Source: Candidatus Kapaibacterium sp. (GTDB lineage: Bacteria; Bacteroidota; Ignavibacteria; Kapaibacteriales; UBA2268). From it: DNA of 64,000 bases. The notes under the pieces are model-generated. The model saw only the letters and a program-made list of their open reading frames with translations. It had not been told where the DNA came from and ran no database searches. Location of the stretch: positions 124,001 through 188,000 of the forward strand of contig JAMLHE010000001.1 in the NCBI GenBank assembly GCA_023957315.1, given 5' to 3'. Below are positions 10,401-18,035 of the stretch, in pieces (positions within the stretch are counted from its first letter, which is position 1; every line of letters begins with the position of its first letter). A program made the position numbers and the translations under genes.

Positions 10401-10752
10401 CACTCCGGGAGCAAGTTCAGATTTACTTGGACGATTGAACTCGCTCGAAAGCAAAATGTCGGATATAAATTTAAAATTGAATGGCAACAGCACAATCAGC
10501 AAGAGAGCCGGAAATCAAAAACTCGATATAGCAAGTCGAATTGGATATATCGTATTTACAACGTGGTACACAAGCTCCACCCCTACTGTAACAAACGAGC
10601 AAAGTTATAGTATCGCAGCAGAAGGTTTGACCGGTGTAATCAATGAGCTTAAACTAATCAAAGAAGGTGAGTTGCAATCATTAGAAAATGAATTAGACCG
10701 ATTGAATGCGCCGTGGACTCCGGGTAGATTCCCTATTTTTAGGAATAACTAA
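7495..10752 (+). CDS. VPS10/sortilin-like BNR-repeat propeller protein
   Basis: About 1085 residues when started at ATG 7495, which gives the signal peptide MKVFILLFIVFIALP; an ATG at 7447 would add 16 residues in front of it. The body is a series of BNR/Asp-box repeats with the sortilin-like pattern S-T-D-G-G-K-S-W (KSTDGGKSWENMG, KTIDGGKTWTAS, KSTDRGATWSKQ, LTEDGGANWTKF and others), running to about residue 745 and forming one or two large beta-propellers. The last 300 residues include a segment resembling a FlgD-type Ig fold (GLNRISWDLRYPSPYP, LPGKYYVSM) and a helical region. No T9SS tail is visible. Members of this roughly 1000-residue family are common in Bacteroidota-like genomes and their role is not established. 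It is probably periplasmic or outer-membrane associated. Confidence 0.85.
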   Translation: MKVFILLFIVFIALPSNYLMSQKKEKTDEDKMSSGTFSGLQLRLIGPALTSGRISDIAVNPNNKSEFYVAVASGNVFKTTNNGITFTPIFENYGSYSMGCIAIDPSNTNIVWLGTGENNSQRSVGWGDGIYKSTDGGKSWENMGLKKSEHIGKIIIDPDNSDIVYVAAQGPLWGPGGDRGLYKTIDGGKTWTASLTISENTGVSDIVVDPMDKNTLYCSAYQRRRHVWTLINGGPESAIYKSTDAGANWVKINKGLPSVDLGRIGLAISPMNRDVIYAIVEAAQEQGGFYKSTDRGATWSKQSSYVSTSPQYYQEIVCDPVQFDLIYSLDTYTQVTEDGGKTWKRLSLKERHVDDHALFIDPTNNKYMIIGGDGGLYETYDKGETWRFFENLPVTQYYRVQADNSEPFYYVYGGTQDNNSLAGPSRTTHQYGILNQDWFFVVGGDGYEPQIDPTDPNLVYGQWQYGNLIRFDRKSGEITGIQPQPEKDEELRFNWDTPLIISPHLHTRLYFAANKVYRSDDRGNSWTKISEDITRQIPRDELSVMGKVWMPEAVAKNQSTSLFGNTISLVESPIREGMLIVGTDDGLIQLTEDGGANWTKFDKFPGVPETTYVSDLLASAHNENVVYATFNNHKNADFKPYILKSNDKGKSWASISSNLPEHGPVWTIEEDHVNPDLLFAGTEFGLFFTIDGGKNWVSLKGKFPTIAVRDLDIQERESDLVVGTFGRGIYILDDYTPLRQINKDFLEKEAAIFPVKDALMYIPESAKSRRNEGETFYRAENPPYGAIFTYYMKEAPKTKKQIRLDSAKKLTEEKKALPYPTWAELRAEDEEEAPYLIFTIMNSNKEVVRQLKETPKAGLNRISWDLRYPSPYPVSATTNPNTHSGMPVLPGKYYVSMSKVIDGKIIPITEAVEFICKPLNHVTLPAENREQLVEFQNRVVRLQAAVEASNRTMKDMNERIKLMKISYKNTPGASSDLLGRLNSLESKMSDINLKLNGNSTISKRAGNQKLDIASRIGYIVFTTWYTSSTPTVTNEQSYSIAAEGLTGVINELKLIKEGELQSLENELDRLNAPWTPGRFPIFRNN

Positions 10753-10811
10753 TAAAATAAAGATTAATTCGTTGACAATTTTTTATTCAAGAATATTTTT
10801 GAGAGGTATAA

Positions 10812-11741
10812 ATGGCATCAGTATCAATGGCTCCTGATAGAACACAAGTCAGCTTATGGGTGCAAGCGATTCGCCCATTTGCATTTCCCGCTACAATCGT
10901 CCCGATAATAGTAGCGATAGCTTGGGCTTTGTTCAATAATGTCGGTGTAATATATTGGGAACTTATTCCGGTTATTTTGATTGCCGGCATTCTTTTTCAC
11001 ACAGGTACAAATTTAGTCGGAGAATATTTCGACTACAAAAAAGGTGTTGACCGTCCCGAAACATTTGGTTCGAGCCGTATTTTAGTTGACGGTTTGATGA
11101 AACCAAAAACAGTGCTTTATGGCGGATACGCTTCATTTGCCTTAGGATTTGCCCTTGGATTAATTTTAGTTGCATATCATGGCTACCCAATGTTAATTCT
11201 CGGGATTATCGGTCTAATCGGCGGAATGTTTTATACAGGAACTCCATTCGGCTACAAATACGTGGCACTCGGTGACTTATTCGTTTATTTGATGTTCGGA
11301 CCACTTATGGTTATCGGTGCAAACTTCGCATTGACCGGCATCATTGACTACAACCTATTTTTGATAAGCATACCCGTTGGATGCCTTGTAGCATCAATTT
11401 TGATAGCAAATAATTTACGAGACATCAGACATGACAAAGTTGCCGGAATCACAACTACAGCAGTTTTGCTCGGTGCAAAAGCTACAAAAATCGAATATAT
11501 TGCCATCGTTGCATTAGCCTATGTTTCGGTTGTCGTAATGGCTGCGACCGGTTTCATTCCATTATGGACATTGCTCGTATTAATCAGTCTCAAACCGGCA
11601 ATAGATAATATCAAAATGATAGCAACAGCCGACCAATCAAACCCACAAGCAATTATGATGGGTGACGTGAAAAGTGCCCAATTGCACCTCCTTTTCGGTG
11701 TACTATACACAATAGGGCTCGTTCTGGGGTATTATTTTTGA
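10812..11741 (+). CDS. menA: UbiA-family prenyltransferase, MenA-like
   Basis: A 309-residue polytopic membrane enzyme of the UbiA superfamily. The first Asp-rich motif is N67-LVGEYFD-YKKGVD (Asp74, Asp80) and the second is NNLRDIRHD (Asp204, Asp208). Both motifs, and the phrase NNLRDIxxDxxAG, are typical of MenA, which joins a polyprenyl chain to 1,4-dihydroxy-2-naphthoate in menaquinone synthesis. About eight or nine hydrophobic helices are visible. A GAGAGG ribosome site precedes ATG 10812. The gene stands alone and is followed by a good terminator. Another UbiA substrate cannot be excluded, but the motif spacing favours MenA. Menaquinone would be the donor for the redox cluster at 27.6-33.5 kb. 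Confidence 0.85.
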   Translation: MASVSMAPDRTQVSLWVQAIRPFAFPATIVPIIVAIAWALFNNVGVIYWELIPVILIAGILFHTGTNLVGEYFDYKKGVDRPETFGSSRILVDGLMKPKTVLYGGYASFALGFALGLILVAYHGYPMLILGIIGLIGGMFYTGTPFGYKYVALGDLFVYLMFGPLMVIGANFALTGIIDYNLFLISIPVGCLVASILIANNLRDIRHDKVAGITTTAVLLGAKATKIEYIAIVALAYVSVVVMAATGFIPLWTLLVLISLKPAIDNIKMIATADQSNPQAIMMGDVKSAQLHLLFGVLYTIGLVLGYYF

Positions 11742-11761
11742 GAATCAATTTTTTACTTTTA

Positions 11762-11799
11762 AAAAGCAACCTGCTTAAATGCCGGTTGCTTTTTTTTTT
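11762..11799 (+). terminator. Rho-independent terminator after menA
   Basis: A 10-bp stem AAAAGCAACC (11762-11771) / GGTTGCTTTT (11784-11793) is followed by a run of about ten T. It lies 20 bases after the prenyltransferase stop. Confidence 0.9.
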
Positions 11800-11856
11800 G
11801 GTTAAAATAGCATTTATAATTCTTCAAATAATTCAACTCCAAAGCACATATTTTAA

Positions 11857-11887
11857 TTTGTGACCGTTTGATTTGTAGTTACGTTTG
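11857..11887 (+). promoter_or_regulatory. Consensus Bacteroidota-type promoter of the ECF operon
   Basis: TTTG at 11857-11860, a spacer of exactly 19 bases, then TACGTTTG at 11880-11887. This fits the TTTG-N19-TAnnTTTG consensus of the Bacteroidota primary sigma factor. The ATG of the sigma gene follows 32 bases later, so the ECF operon is probably read by the housekeeping polymerase and not only by its own product. Confidence 0.75.
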
Positions 11888-11919
11888 TATAAGTAGAAGG
11901 GTACAAAAAATAAAATCAA

Positions 11920-12507
11920 ATGACCAATTTTACAATACATACTGATGCAGAATTAATCGCAAAACTCAAGACCAACAACGGGTTTGACAGTAGAATATTT
12001 GATATCATTTATAATAGATATGCTGCAAAATTGAATGTTTACTGCACCTATAAATCAAAAAATATTCATGAATCCGAAGAATTATTTGAAGAAACTTGGT
12101 TGAAGTTTATAACGGCAATAAAACAAGGTAAACAGCTTGATTCGATACTCCCATTTTTATATACAATAGCCAGAAACTTAGCAATAGACAAATATCGTAA
12201 TCACAAATCTTCCAAAAATATAACAATAGAATATCGTGACATTCAAGATATTGACGAATTAATGAACCCTTTTAATCTTCAAGAAAAAATCGAGAATGAC
12301 GAAATCATTGGTATCATCAAAGGGGTATTGGCTACAATAGACGACGCATACAGCGAAACATTCATCATGCAATGGTTTGGCGGGATGAGCCAAAGCCAAA
12401 TAGCTCAAGAATTGGGCATAGGGCTTTCGGCAGTGAAAATGAGAAACCACAGAGTTATGAAAGAAATAATGAAATATGTAAAACCACTTTTCAGCAACGC
12501 TGATTAA
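11920..12507 (+). CDS. ECF-type RNA polymerase sigma factor
   Basis: A 195-residue group 4 sigma factor. Region 2 spans about 18-88 (FDIIYNRYAAKLNVYC... PFLYTIARNLAIDKYR, the last part being the -10 recognition helix). Region 4 spans about 120-185 and contains the helix-turn-helix MSQSQIAQELGIGLSAVKMRNHR. There is no region 3 between them, as expected for ECF proteins. It directs RNA polymerase to a small regulon that probably includes this operon. The next gene, 14 bases downstream, starts with an anti-sigma-like segment, so the pair should form a signal-controlled switch. The inducing signal is unknown. Confidence 0.9.
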   Translation: MTNFTIHTDAELIAKLKTNNGFDSRIFDIIYNRYAAKLNVYCTYKSKNIHESEELFEETWLKFITAIKQGKQLDSILPFLYTIARNLAIDKYRNHKSSKNITIEYRDIQDIDELMNPFNLQEKIENDEIIGIIKGVLATIDDAYSETFIMQWFGGMSQSQIAQELGIGLSAVKMRNHRVMKEIMKYVKPLFSNAD

Positions 12508-12521
12508 GATGGAGGTATAAA

Positions 12522-13700
12522 ATGGAATACTTAGATGATTTTTTAGAATTTGCCAATGGCAATTTGAGTGATTCGCAAGAATCGGAACTATTTGCAAGTC
12601 TGGCTTCCAATCAGGAGTTCAGGTCAGAATTTAGAGCTTTTAATTCAATTGGAAGTTCAATCAATCAGGATTTGGCAAATTGGTCGCCACGTCCGGAAAT
12701 CAAAAGCAGTATCTTTGCCAAAGCAGGACTTGCTTTACCTATTGATACCCCTCAGGTTTCAACGAGCAAAACTGCTCTCTATGGAACAAAATTTAAAAGT
12801 ACGCTTTTACCTGTACTATTTTCATCTGCATTAACAGCTCTGATAATGTTTTTACTTTTCAAACCCGACGGGCAAGGAGATTTACTTGAAAAATCAGCTA
12901 TAACTGAATCTACAGTTATAAATAATAATTTTGATGATAAAGAAGATATTCTTACGAAGTCTGAAATTTCGTCAAGTCCTATCGAAGCCCATAATGAAAC
13001 AATCAAATATGTTTATATATATTTAAATGAAAATGGTCAAGAAACTATTTCGGAAAAAGCTGAAGATGATTTGCAAAGCAAAAGCGAAATATATAGTTCA
13101 AATTTATCCGTAGAGAAAGATTTCAATTTAGCTTCGCAGACTAAAGCTGCAATGCGTTTGCAATCTACTCCTTTCCAAAATCATCAATTCGATAATATTT
13201 TGTCCGATGAAATTAGTAATCCCGATTGGTCGTTCAATTTGGAACAATCAATCCCATGGCATATGCCACAAGAAACAATCAATCCTGAATCCTTCAATAA
13301 ATTTAATAATGTTGCATTCAGAGTGTTCTACAAATTGTCGGAAGTAATTAAGTTCGGCATCGGGATTGACCAAAGCACATACTTCACTATTTACGAAGGC
13401 ACTGATGAAATTGGTTCTGTTTACAGATACACTCAACAACCTAATTTGGCTACTTTTAGTGCTTTAAGTCACATATCACCTTACGAATCAGATTTGTTCA
13501 AGACATACTTTCAACTCGGATTAGGCGCCAATATCTCGGGTTATGTAATAAAACCAGCAGTAGGATTAGAATTCAAAGCATATCCTAACTTGTCAATTGT
13601 TTTTTCAGCGGGATTGGATTATTTTAGATTTGTACAACAAGACAAATGGTTCGATACCCGTAAATTTTTAATTAACTATGGAATATCATACAAACTTTAA
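12522..13700 (+). CDS. Anti-sigma-like membrane protein with C-terminal beta-barrel-like domain
   Basis: A 392-residue protein read with a GGAGGT ribosome site. Residues 1-55 are a small acidic helical segment (YLDDFLEFANGNLSDSQESELFASLAS) of the kind at the N-terminus of anti-sigma factors paired with ECF sigmas, without a zinc-binding HxxxCxxC. Residues 93-113 form one transmembrane helix (LLPVLFSSALTALIMFLLF). Residues 115-250 are a polar, low-complexity linker. Residues about 255-392 alternate like outer-membrane beta strands (AFRVFYKLSEVIKFGIGID, TYFQLGLGANISGYVIKPAVG) and end in YKL. The polypeptide may therefore reach from cytoplasm to periplasm or outer membrane. The function is inferred from gene order and layout. 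Confidence 0.65.
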   Translation: MEYLDDFLEFANGNLSDSQESELFASLASNQEFRSEFRAFNSIGSSINQDLANWSPRPEIKSSIFAKAGLALPIDTPQVSTSKTALYGTKFKSTLLPVLFSSALTALIMFLLFKPDGQGDLLEKSAITESTVINNNFDDKEDILTKSEISSSPIEAHNETIKYVYIYLNENGQETISEKAEDDLQSKSEIYSSNLSVEKDFNLASQTKAAMRLQSTPFQNHQFDNILSDEISNPDWSFNLEQSIPWHMPQETINPESFNKFNNVAFRVFYKLSEVIKFGIGIDQSTYFTIYEGTDEIGSVYRYTQQPNLATFSALSHISPYESDLFKTYFQLGLGANISGYVIKPAVGLEFKAYPNLSIVFSAGLDYFRFVQQDKWFDTRKFLINYGISYKL

Positions 13701-13713
13701 AGGAGTTTAGATT

Positions 13714-14172
13714 ATGATTAAGCTAACAATGGCTTTCACAATGGTAATTGTGCTTGGTTTGTCCTCCTGCAAGGACATTATCACTACAGAACCAAATTTC
13801 AGACAGGAATTAATATTCAAAATGTTTAACGCTGCTGATAGTTTGTCCTTTCTCAATATTTCGGAGCATGATTTGGGCTCGATGAAAGTGCGTTCGGTAA
13901 TCAACGATTTCATTAACATAACAAACCAATCAGAAACGATGACTATAACAATTTACTCAGTAGAAAACACAAACAAAACAGGACTATTTTCTTACAGATT
14001 CAATGAGCCGCTACCTATAGATGTAGCACCGAAAGAGAATATTGCAGATAAGGGCAAAATCGAAGTTGTATTCATTGCAGATTCTTTCGTTCCCGGCTTA
14101 TACTATGACACACTTATCATTAACAACAATGTTGATTTCACGATTCCTATCAAAGTCCAAACAAGATACTAA
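13714..14172 (+). CDS. Small lipoprotein of unknown function in the ECF operon
   Basis: A 152-residue protein with a lipoprotein signal peptide: a hydrophobic stretch, then LSSC with the lipidation cysteine at residue 19. The mature part is mostly predicted beta strand and ends in a strand pattern (GLYYDTLIINNNVDFTIPIKVQTRY) resembling the ASH/choice-of-anchor-D Ig fold seen in the large T9SS proteins of this window. An AAAGGAG ribosome site lies before the ATG, 13 bases after the previous gene. It is the third gene of the ECF operon and may be part of the surface sensor or target. I do not recognise a specific family. Confidence 0.7.
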   Translation: MIKLTMAFTMVIVLGLSSCKDIITTEPNFRQELIFKMFNAADSLSFLNISEHDLGSMKVRSVINDFINITNQSETMTITIYSVENTNKTGLFSYRFNEPLPIDVAPKENIADKGKIEVVFIADSFVPGLYYDTLIINNNVDFTIPIKVQTRY

Positions 14173-14216
14173 TATCATTAAATAATATTTGAATAATTAA
14201 CTCAAGGAGAATTACA

Positions 14217-15899
14217 ATGAAATTTTTACTATGCCTTTTCGCAACAATTATTATTTGCTCAGCAAGTGTCAATGCCCAATCAAAGTTTTCTGAAGATTTT
14301 CAAAGACAATCCGTAGGTGAATTTGATTTACAGAAAAACACAAAAAGCAATTTCGAGTTTTACCATTCAAACCGTGGTATTTTTGGATTTGACTTAAAAA
14401 CTTCCCAAGCAGGTGGTTTTTGGCCCCGTGGCTCAAGCAATCAATACTTATTTGCAAGCGGGTTTTGGCTTGGTGCTAAGAAAACTGACCCACTTACCGG
14501 AGAATTAAACAAAATGGTTCTAATTGGTTATAACCCAAATTCAGGACGAAGCTGGATGTCCCCCGGTAGAATTGAAGAGAGTGACACACTTTTGAAAGAT
14601 GCAAATAGGTATAGAATATATTTTTCTACTGATATGTATGCGGAAAACGGAGTTCCAAAAATCGAAAGTGATGGACCTAATTGGCCTCTTTGGGTAACAG
14701 ACCCCTTAAGAAAGTATCATTATGGAGTACCGCTTTATGACTATGTATTTGACGAAAATAAGAGAAATTTGCAAAATTATCCCGAAGGACCGTTATTTAT
14801 CTCTGATGAAGATTTGATAACAGTTTTCAAAGATACAGATTTACGTTTATATGAAGGTGGAACTGCCCAAAGAGCAAATATGGGTTATCCTTTACGGATG
14901 CAATTCGAATCGCATATTTATTCTTGGGGACCGGGTAACATGCACGATGTAGTTATCCAATATTATGTAATTGAAAACAAATCAACAGAAACTTATAAGG
15001 ATTGTTGGTTTGCGGGTGTTTACGACCCTGACATAACTCTTTCATCTAATGCACTAAATGGTGCAAGTAATGACAGGGTAAGATATTTTGAAGAGGAAGA
15101 CTTGAATCTTGTTGTAGCTTGGACTGATACTAGCGCCGGTGAAGGCGGTCATGGATTTGGCTATATGGGAATTACAGTAATGCAATCCCCTGCAGTTGAT
15201 GCTAATGGATATTTGAGAACTGATAAACTTATTTTTGAACCAAATGAACAATTGGGCTTAGTAACTTTCAAATCTTGGGGAATACAAGATGACATTTTAT
15301 CGGACAATGAAAGATATGATTATATTTCAAATAGGGATATTGATATTCAAGAAAAGCCCGGTGATATAAGAACGATACTCGCGACAGGTCCATTCCATTT
15401 ACGTCCAAATGACAAGGCTCGGATAGCATTTGCACTTAACTTTGCACTACCTGCCAAAGGTGGTGAAGCTGACGGTACTTTTGAAGATATTGCAGGATTT
15501 GTAGATAAAACAAAGGGTGGCGATGACGAACAATTGCAAGACGCGGAAAACAACAGCCTTGTTGGCCAAATTAAGCAAGTATATAAAGAGTATTACGAAA
15601 ACATTGCGTCCAAAGTAATTCAATCGGAATCCTATCAAAATTTCGGCAAAGTATATCCAAATCCGGCAAGCGAGTATATTGTCTTTGATTATGCTCTAAG
15701 TACAGATACTCAATTAAAAATAGTGTTGGTAGATGAATTAGGCAGAGATATAGCCGTGTTGTTCAATAATCACAGAATTTCAGGCAACTATCATCATTTC
15801 TTCGATTTGAACAAGTTGAATCTTCCAAATGGAGCATATTTTTTAAGGACAGAATCAAATAAGGGCTCAAATATGACTAAGTTCATTCTCGCAAAATAA
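14217..15899 (+). CDS. Secreted T9SS cargo protein in the ECF operon
   Basis: A 560-residue protein with signal peptide MKFLLCLFATIIICSASVNA and a strong AAGGAG ribosome site. The body (about 25-475) has a pattern seen in large secreted proteins of this lineage: a gliding-type N-terminus with FWPRGSSNQYLFASGFWLGA and later GPGNMHDVVIQYYVIENKS. The final 75 residues (KVYPNPASEYIVFDY ... LPNGAYFLRTESN ... TKFILAK) form a T9SS C-terminal domain. It lies 44 bases after the lipoprotein gene, so it is probably co-transcribed with the ECF sigma factor and may be its main structural output. The enzymatic role, if any, is not apparent. A bidirectional hairpin terminator follows. Confidence 0.85.
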   Translation: MKFLLCLFATIIICSASVNAQSKFSEDFQRQSVGEFDLQKNTKSNFEFYHSNRGIFGFDLKTSQAGGFWPRGSSNQYLFASGFWLGAKKTDPLTGELNKMVLIGYNPNSGRSWMSPGRIEESDTLLKDANRYRIYFSTDMYAENGVPKIESDGPNWPLWVTDPLRKYHYGVPLYDYVFDENKRNLQNYPEGPLFISDEDLITVFKDTDLRLYEGGTAQRANMGYPLRMQFESHIYSWGPGNMHDVVIQYYVIENKSTETYKDCWFAGVYDPDITLSSNALNGASNDRVRYFEEEDLNLVVAWTDTSAGEGGHGFGYMGITVMQSPAVDANGYLRTDKLIFEPNEQLGLVTFKSWGIQDDILSDNERYDYISNRDIDIQEKPGDIRTILATGPFHLRPNDKARIAFALNFALPAKGGEADGTFEDIAGFVDKTKGGDDEQLQDAENNSLVGQIKQVYKEYYENIASKVIQSESYQNFGKVYPNPASEYIVFDYALSTDTQLKIVLVDELGRDIAVLFNNHRISGNYHHFFDLNKLNLPNGAYFLRTESNKGSNMTKFILAK

Positions 15900-15924
15900 C
15901 GAACCTTAGCATTTATTACCATCT

Positions 15925-15949
15925 CAAAAGGGGCTCCACGCCCCTTTTG
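15925..15949. terminator. Bidirectional hairpin between convergent genes
   Basis: A perfect 10-bp stem CAAAAGGGGC / GCCCCTTTTG with a 5-base loop lies between the T9SS gene on the plus strand and the rhodanese gene on the minus strand. The following T tract is interrupted (GATTTTATT), so termination strength is uncertain. Confidence 0.7.
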
Positions 15950-15970
15950 GATTTTATTATATTAAACTCG

Positions 15971-16327
15971 TTACTTCTTTCGCTCTAACATGCTTTTGGC
16001 ATTACTCAAAGAACCGTAGTTTTCGACATTAACATATCCCATTGACTCTAAAGCTTTTTGGGCTATGCCTGAACGGCGACCAGTGCGACAGTAAACAGCT
16101 ATCGGTGCTTTTTTGTCTTTAGTTACTTTAGCAATTTCGCGCTCGATTTCATTATAAGGAATGAGTTTTGCCCCTTCGACATGACCGGCATTAAATTCCG
16201 CTAGGGTTCTGACATCAATCACAATGATATCTTTCGTTTCAAAATTTTCGTGTTTTGCCGGTTTATCTTTTGCACAAGCAGTCAATCCGAAAAAACTTAG
16301 TATAAATCCCAATAATGCTATTTTCAA
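15971..16327 (-). CDS. Rhodanese-domain lipoprotein
   Basis: A 118-residue protein: lipoprotein signal peptide ending LTAC with Cys18, then a single rhodanese domain (about 32-115). Family signs are VIDVRTLAEFNAGHVEGA (the DVR...E..xGHxxGA signature) and the active-site loop YCRTGRRSG with Cys80. It should be anchored in a membrane and face the periplasm, where it could carry persulfide sulfur or react with thiosulfate or cyanide. The loop with two adjacent arginines is a normal sulfur-transferase type. It stands alone on the minus strand between plus-strand genes. The physiological acceptor is unknown. Confidence 0.9.
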   Translation of the reverse strand: MKIALLGFILSFFGLTACAKDKPAKHENFETKDIIVIDVRTLAEFNAGHVEGAKLIPYNEIEREIAKVTKDKKAPIAVYCRTGRRSGIAQKALESMGYVNVENYGSLSNAKSMLERKK

Positions 16328-16490
16328 GTAATCCCCAAACTATATGAATAATAAGCAATATGACGATTCATTCATATATTTATTCTATGAATAATTTCAA
16401 ATGAAAGAATCATATGAATAATTCGTTTTAAAAAGGATTAAAAGTTTGATAATTATAAAACAAATTAAATCACAATAGTGAAAATCAAAT

Positions 16491-17567
16491 ATGAAGTATA
16501 TAAAATGGTCAATCATACTAATTTTACCAATAGGATTGATTTTATATTTTACAATGAAAGGTGAACCTAAAGCCGAACGCTACGAATTCAATCCGCAGTT
16601 AAAATTCATTAAGGAAGGCTGGAAAGGTAACCCGATTGATAGTGAATGCAAATTTGTAAATCACGAATTCCCTTTCAAGAATGATTTTAATAAAGTGATT
16701 AAATGGAAACTTGCTCGCAATCCACAACGCGAGGAAAAGGAAAATGACACTTTCAGACTTAAAGTCCGACATGCCAAGGAATTTTTGGAAAGCAATGATG
16801 ACGGTATGCTATGGGTAGGTCACGCATCATATCTTTTCCGCATCAATGGCAAATTGATGATAAGTGACCCGATTTTCACTACTCCTGTTTCGTTTATGAA
16901 ACGCTATTCAAAGCTCCCATTTGACCCAAATGAAATTAAAAATTTGGATTATATACTTATTACACATGACCATCATGACCATTTGAGCAAAGAAAGTATT
17001 AAATTGTTAGTTAAAAACAATCCCAAAGTAAAGGTACTAACAGGGCTACGCTTAGGGAAATATATCGAAGATTGGCTTGATGGGGCTGAATACCAGGAAG
17101 CCGGTTGGTACCAACAGTATAATATCTTATCAGATGATATTAAAATCACATTTATGCCTACACGGCATTGGAGCTACAGCGGTTTTTTGCAATTTAACAA
17201 AAAGCTTTGGGGCGCTTTTCATATCCAAAGCGATGATGTATCAATCTATTATTGTTCGGATTCCGGCTTTGGGAGCCATTTCAAAGAAGTTGGGGAATTA
17301 TTTTCAAACATAGATTATGCAATTATTGGAGTTGGTGCATATAAGCCTGAATGGTTTATGGGTCCTGTACACACATCTCCGGCTGATGCTCTGAAAGCTA
17401 CTGAGCAAATGAAAGCTCGTAATCTGATTCCTACGCATTTTGGCACATTTGATTTATCGGATGAGCCTATCGGAGACCCATATCGCGAGGTAAATCGCTT
17501 ACATGCAAATTACAAAGATAAATTTGAGTTGATAAATCTGTATATTGGTGAATTTCTGAGATTTTAG
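16491..17567 (+). CDS. Membrane-anchored metallo-beta-lactamase-fold hydrolase, NAPE-PLD/UlaG-like
   Basis: A 358-residue protein with an N-terminal signal anchor (residues 5-22), then the pattern of the MBL-fold group that includes N-acyl-phosphatidylethanolamine phospholipase D and UlaG: LWVGHASYLFRINGKLMISDPIF (about 107-129), the zinc motif H159-x-H161-x-D163-H164 in ITHDHHDHLS, a further PTRHWSYSG, the metal-bridging Asp region YYCSDSGFGSHF, and IPTHFGTFDLSDEP near the end. It is probably a membrane-bound phosphodiesterase acting on a lipid or nucleotide. The substrate cannot be told from sequence. A strong bidirectional terminator follows the stop. Confidence 0.85.
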   Translation: MKYIKWSIILILPIGLILYFTMKGEPKAERYEFNPQLKFIKEGWKGNPIDSECKFVNHEFPFKNDFNKVIKWKLARNPQREEKENDTFRLKVRHAKEFLESNDDGMLWVGHASYLFRINGKLMISDPIFTTPVSFMKRYSKLPFDPNEIKNLDYILITHDHHDHLSKESIKLLVKNNPKVKVLTGLRLGKYIEDWLDGAEYQEAGWYQQYNILSDDIKITFMPTRHWSYSGFLQFNKKLWGAFHIQSDDVSIYYCSDSGFGSHFKEVGELFSNIDYAIIGVGAYKPEWFMGPVHTSPADALKATEQMKARNLIPTHFGTFDLSDEPIGDPYREVNRLHANYKDKFELINLYIGEFLRF

Positions 17568-17577
17568 AAAAATAAAA

Positions 17578-17606
17578 ATGGGGTTGAATATCAACCCCAT
17601 TTTTTT
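17578..17606. terminator. Bidirectional rho-independent terminator
   Basis: A perfect 10-bp stem ATGGGGTTGA / TCAACCCCAT with a 3-base loop, T run on the right (17601-17606) and A-rich sequence on the left. It serves both the metallo-hydrolase gene (plus) and the HIT gene (minus). Confidence 0.9.
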
Positions 17607-17615
17607 CTTTCAGAC

Positions 17616-17960
17616 TTAGTCAGGATTCCAACTTAATTTTTTCCCACCTATAAGATGGCAATGAATATGAAAAACGGACTGACCGCCTTCTTCGTTGCAA
17701 TTAATAACTAATCTGTAGCCTCTTTCGGCGATACCCTTCTTCTTAGCGATTTCAGCCGCAGCTAATAATACTTTTCCAAGCAATTCAGCATCTTCAGCAC
17801 TCGCATCATTGATTGTAGCAATGGGCTTTTTGGGCACAACGAGTATATGAACGGGAGCTTTAGGGCTAATATCCTCGAAAGCAATTACATCATCGTTTTC
17901 GAAAACTATATTTGCAGGGATTTCGCGATTGATAATTTTAGTGAATATTGATTCTGACAT
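17616..17960 (-). CDS. HIT-family nucleotide hydrolase (HINT-like)
   Basis: A 114-residue histidine-triad protein when started at ATG 17960 (MSESIFTKIINREIPA, the standard family N-terminus); an upstream ATG at 18005 would add 15 residues overlapping the neighbouring terminator. The active site is H98-x-H100-x-H102 in VFHIHCHLIGG. NREIPANIVFENDDVIAFEDISPKAPVHILVVPK is the standard first half. Enzymes of this kind hydrolyse adenosine phosphoramidates and aminoacyl-AMP in the cytoplasm. Length and motifs are complete. It is a lone gene between two terminators. Confidence 0.93.
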   Translation of the reverse strand: MSESIFTKIINREIPANIVFENDDVIAFEDISPKAPVHILVVPKKPIATINDASAEDAELLGKVLLAAAEIAKKKGIAERGYRLVINCNEEGGQSVFHIHCHLIGGKKLSWNPD

Positions 17961-17981
17961 AATGATTTTTCCTAATTTAAA

Positions 17982-18011
17982 CAAAAAAGCCCCTTGCAAA
18001 TGCAAAGGGCT
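17982..18011 (-). terminator. Rho-independent terminator of the large T9SS gene
   Basis: On the minus strand the stem AGCCCTTTGCA / TGCAAGGGGCT with one mismatch is followed by six T. It begins 25 bases after the stop at 18036 and ends before the HIT gene ATG. Confidence 0.85.
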
Positions 18012-18035
18012 ATAATTAATAAATCAATAGTATGA

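Noticed and set aside
7495-10752. T9SS sorting tail on the sortilin-like protein
   Set aside because: The C-terminus is helical and ends FPIFRNN without the YPNP...G.Y.....K pattern.
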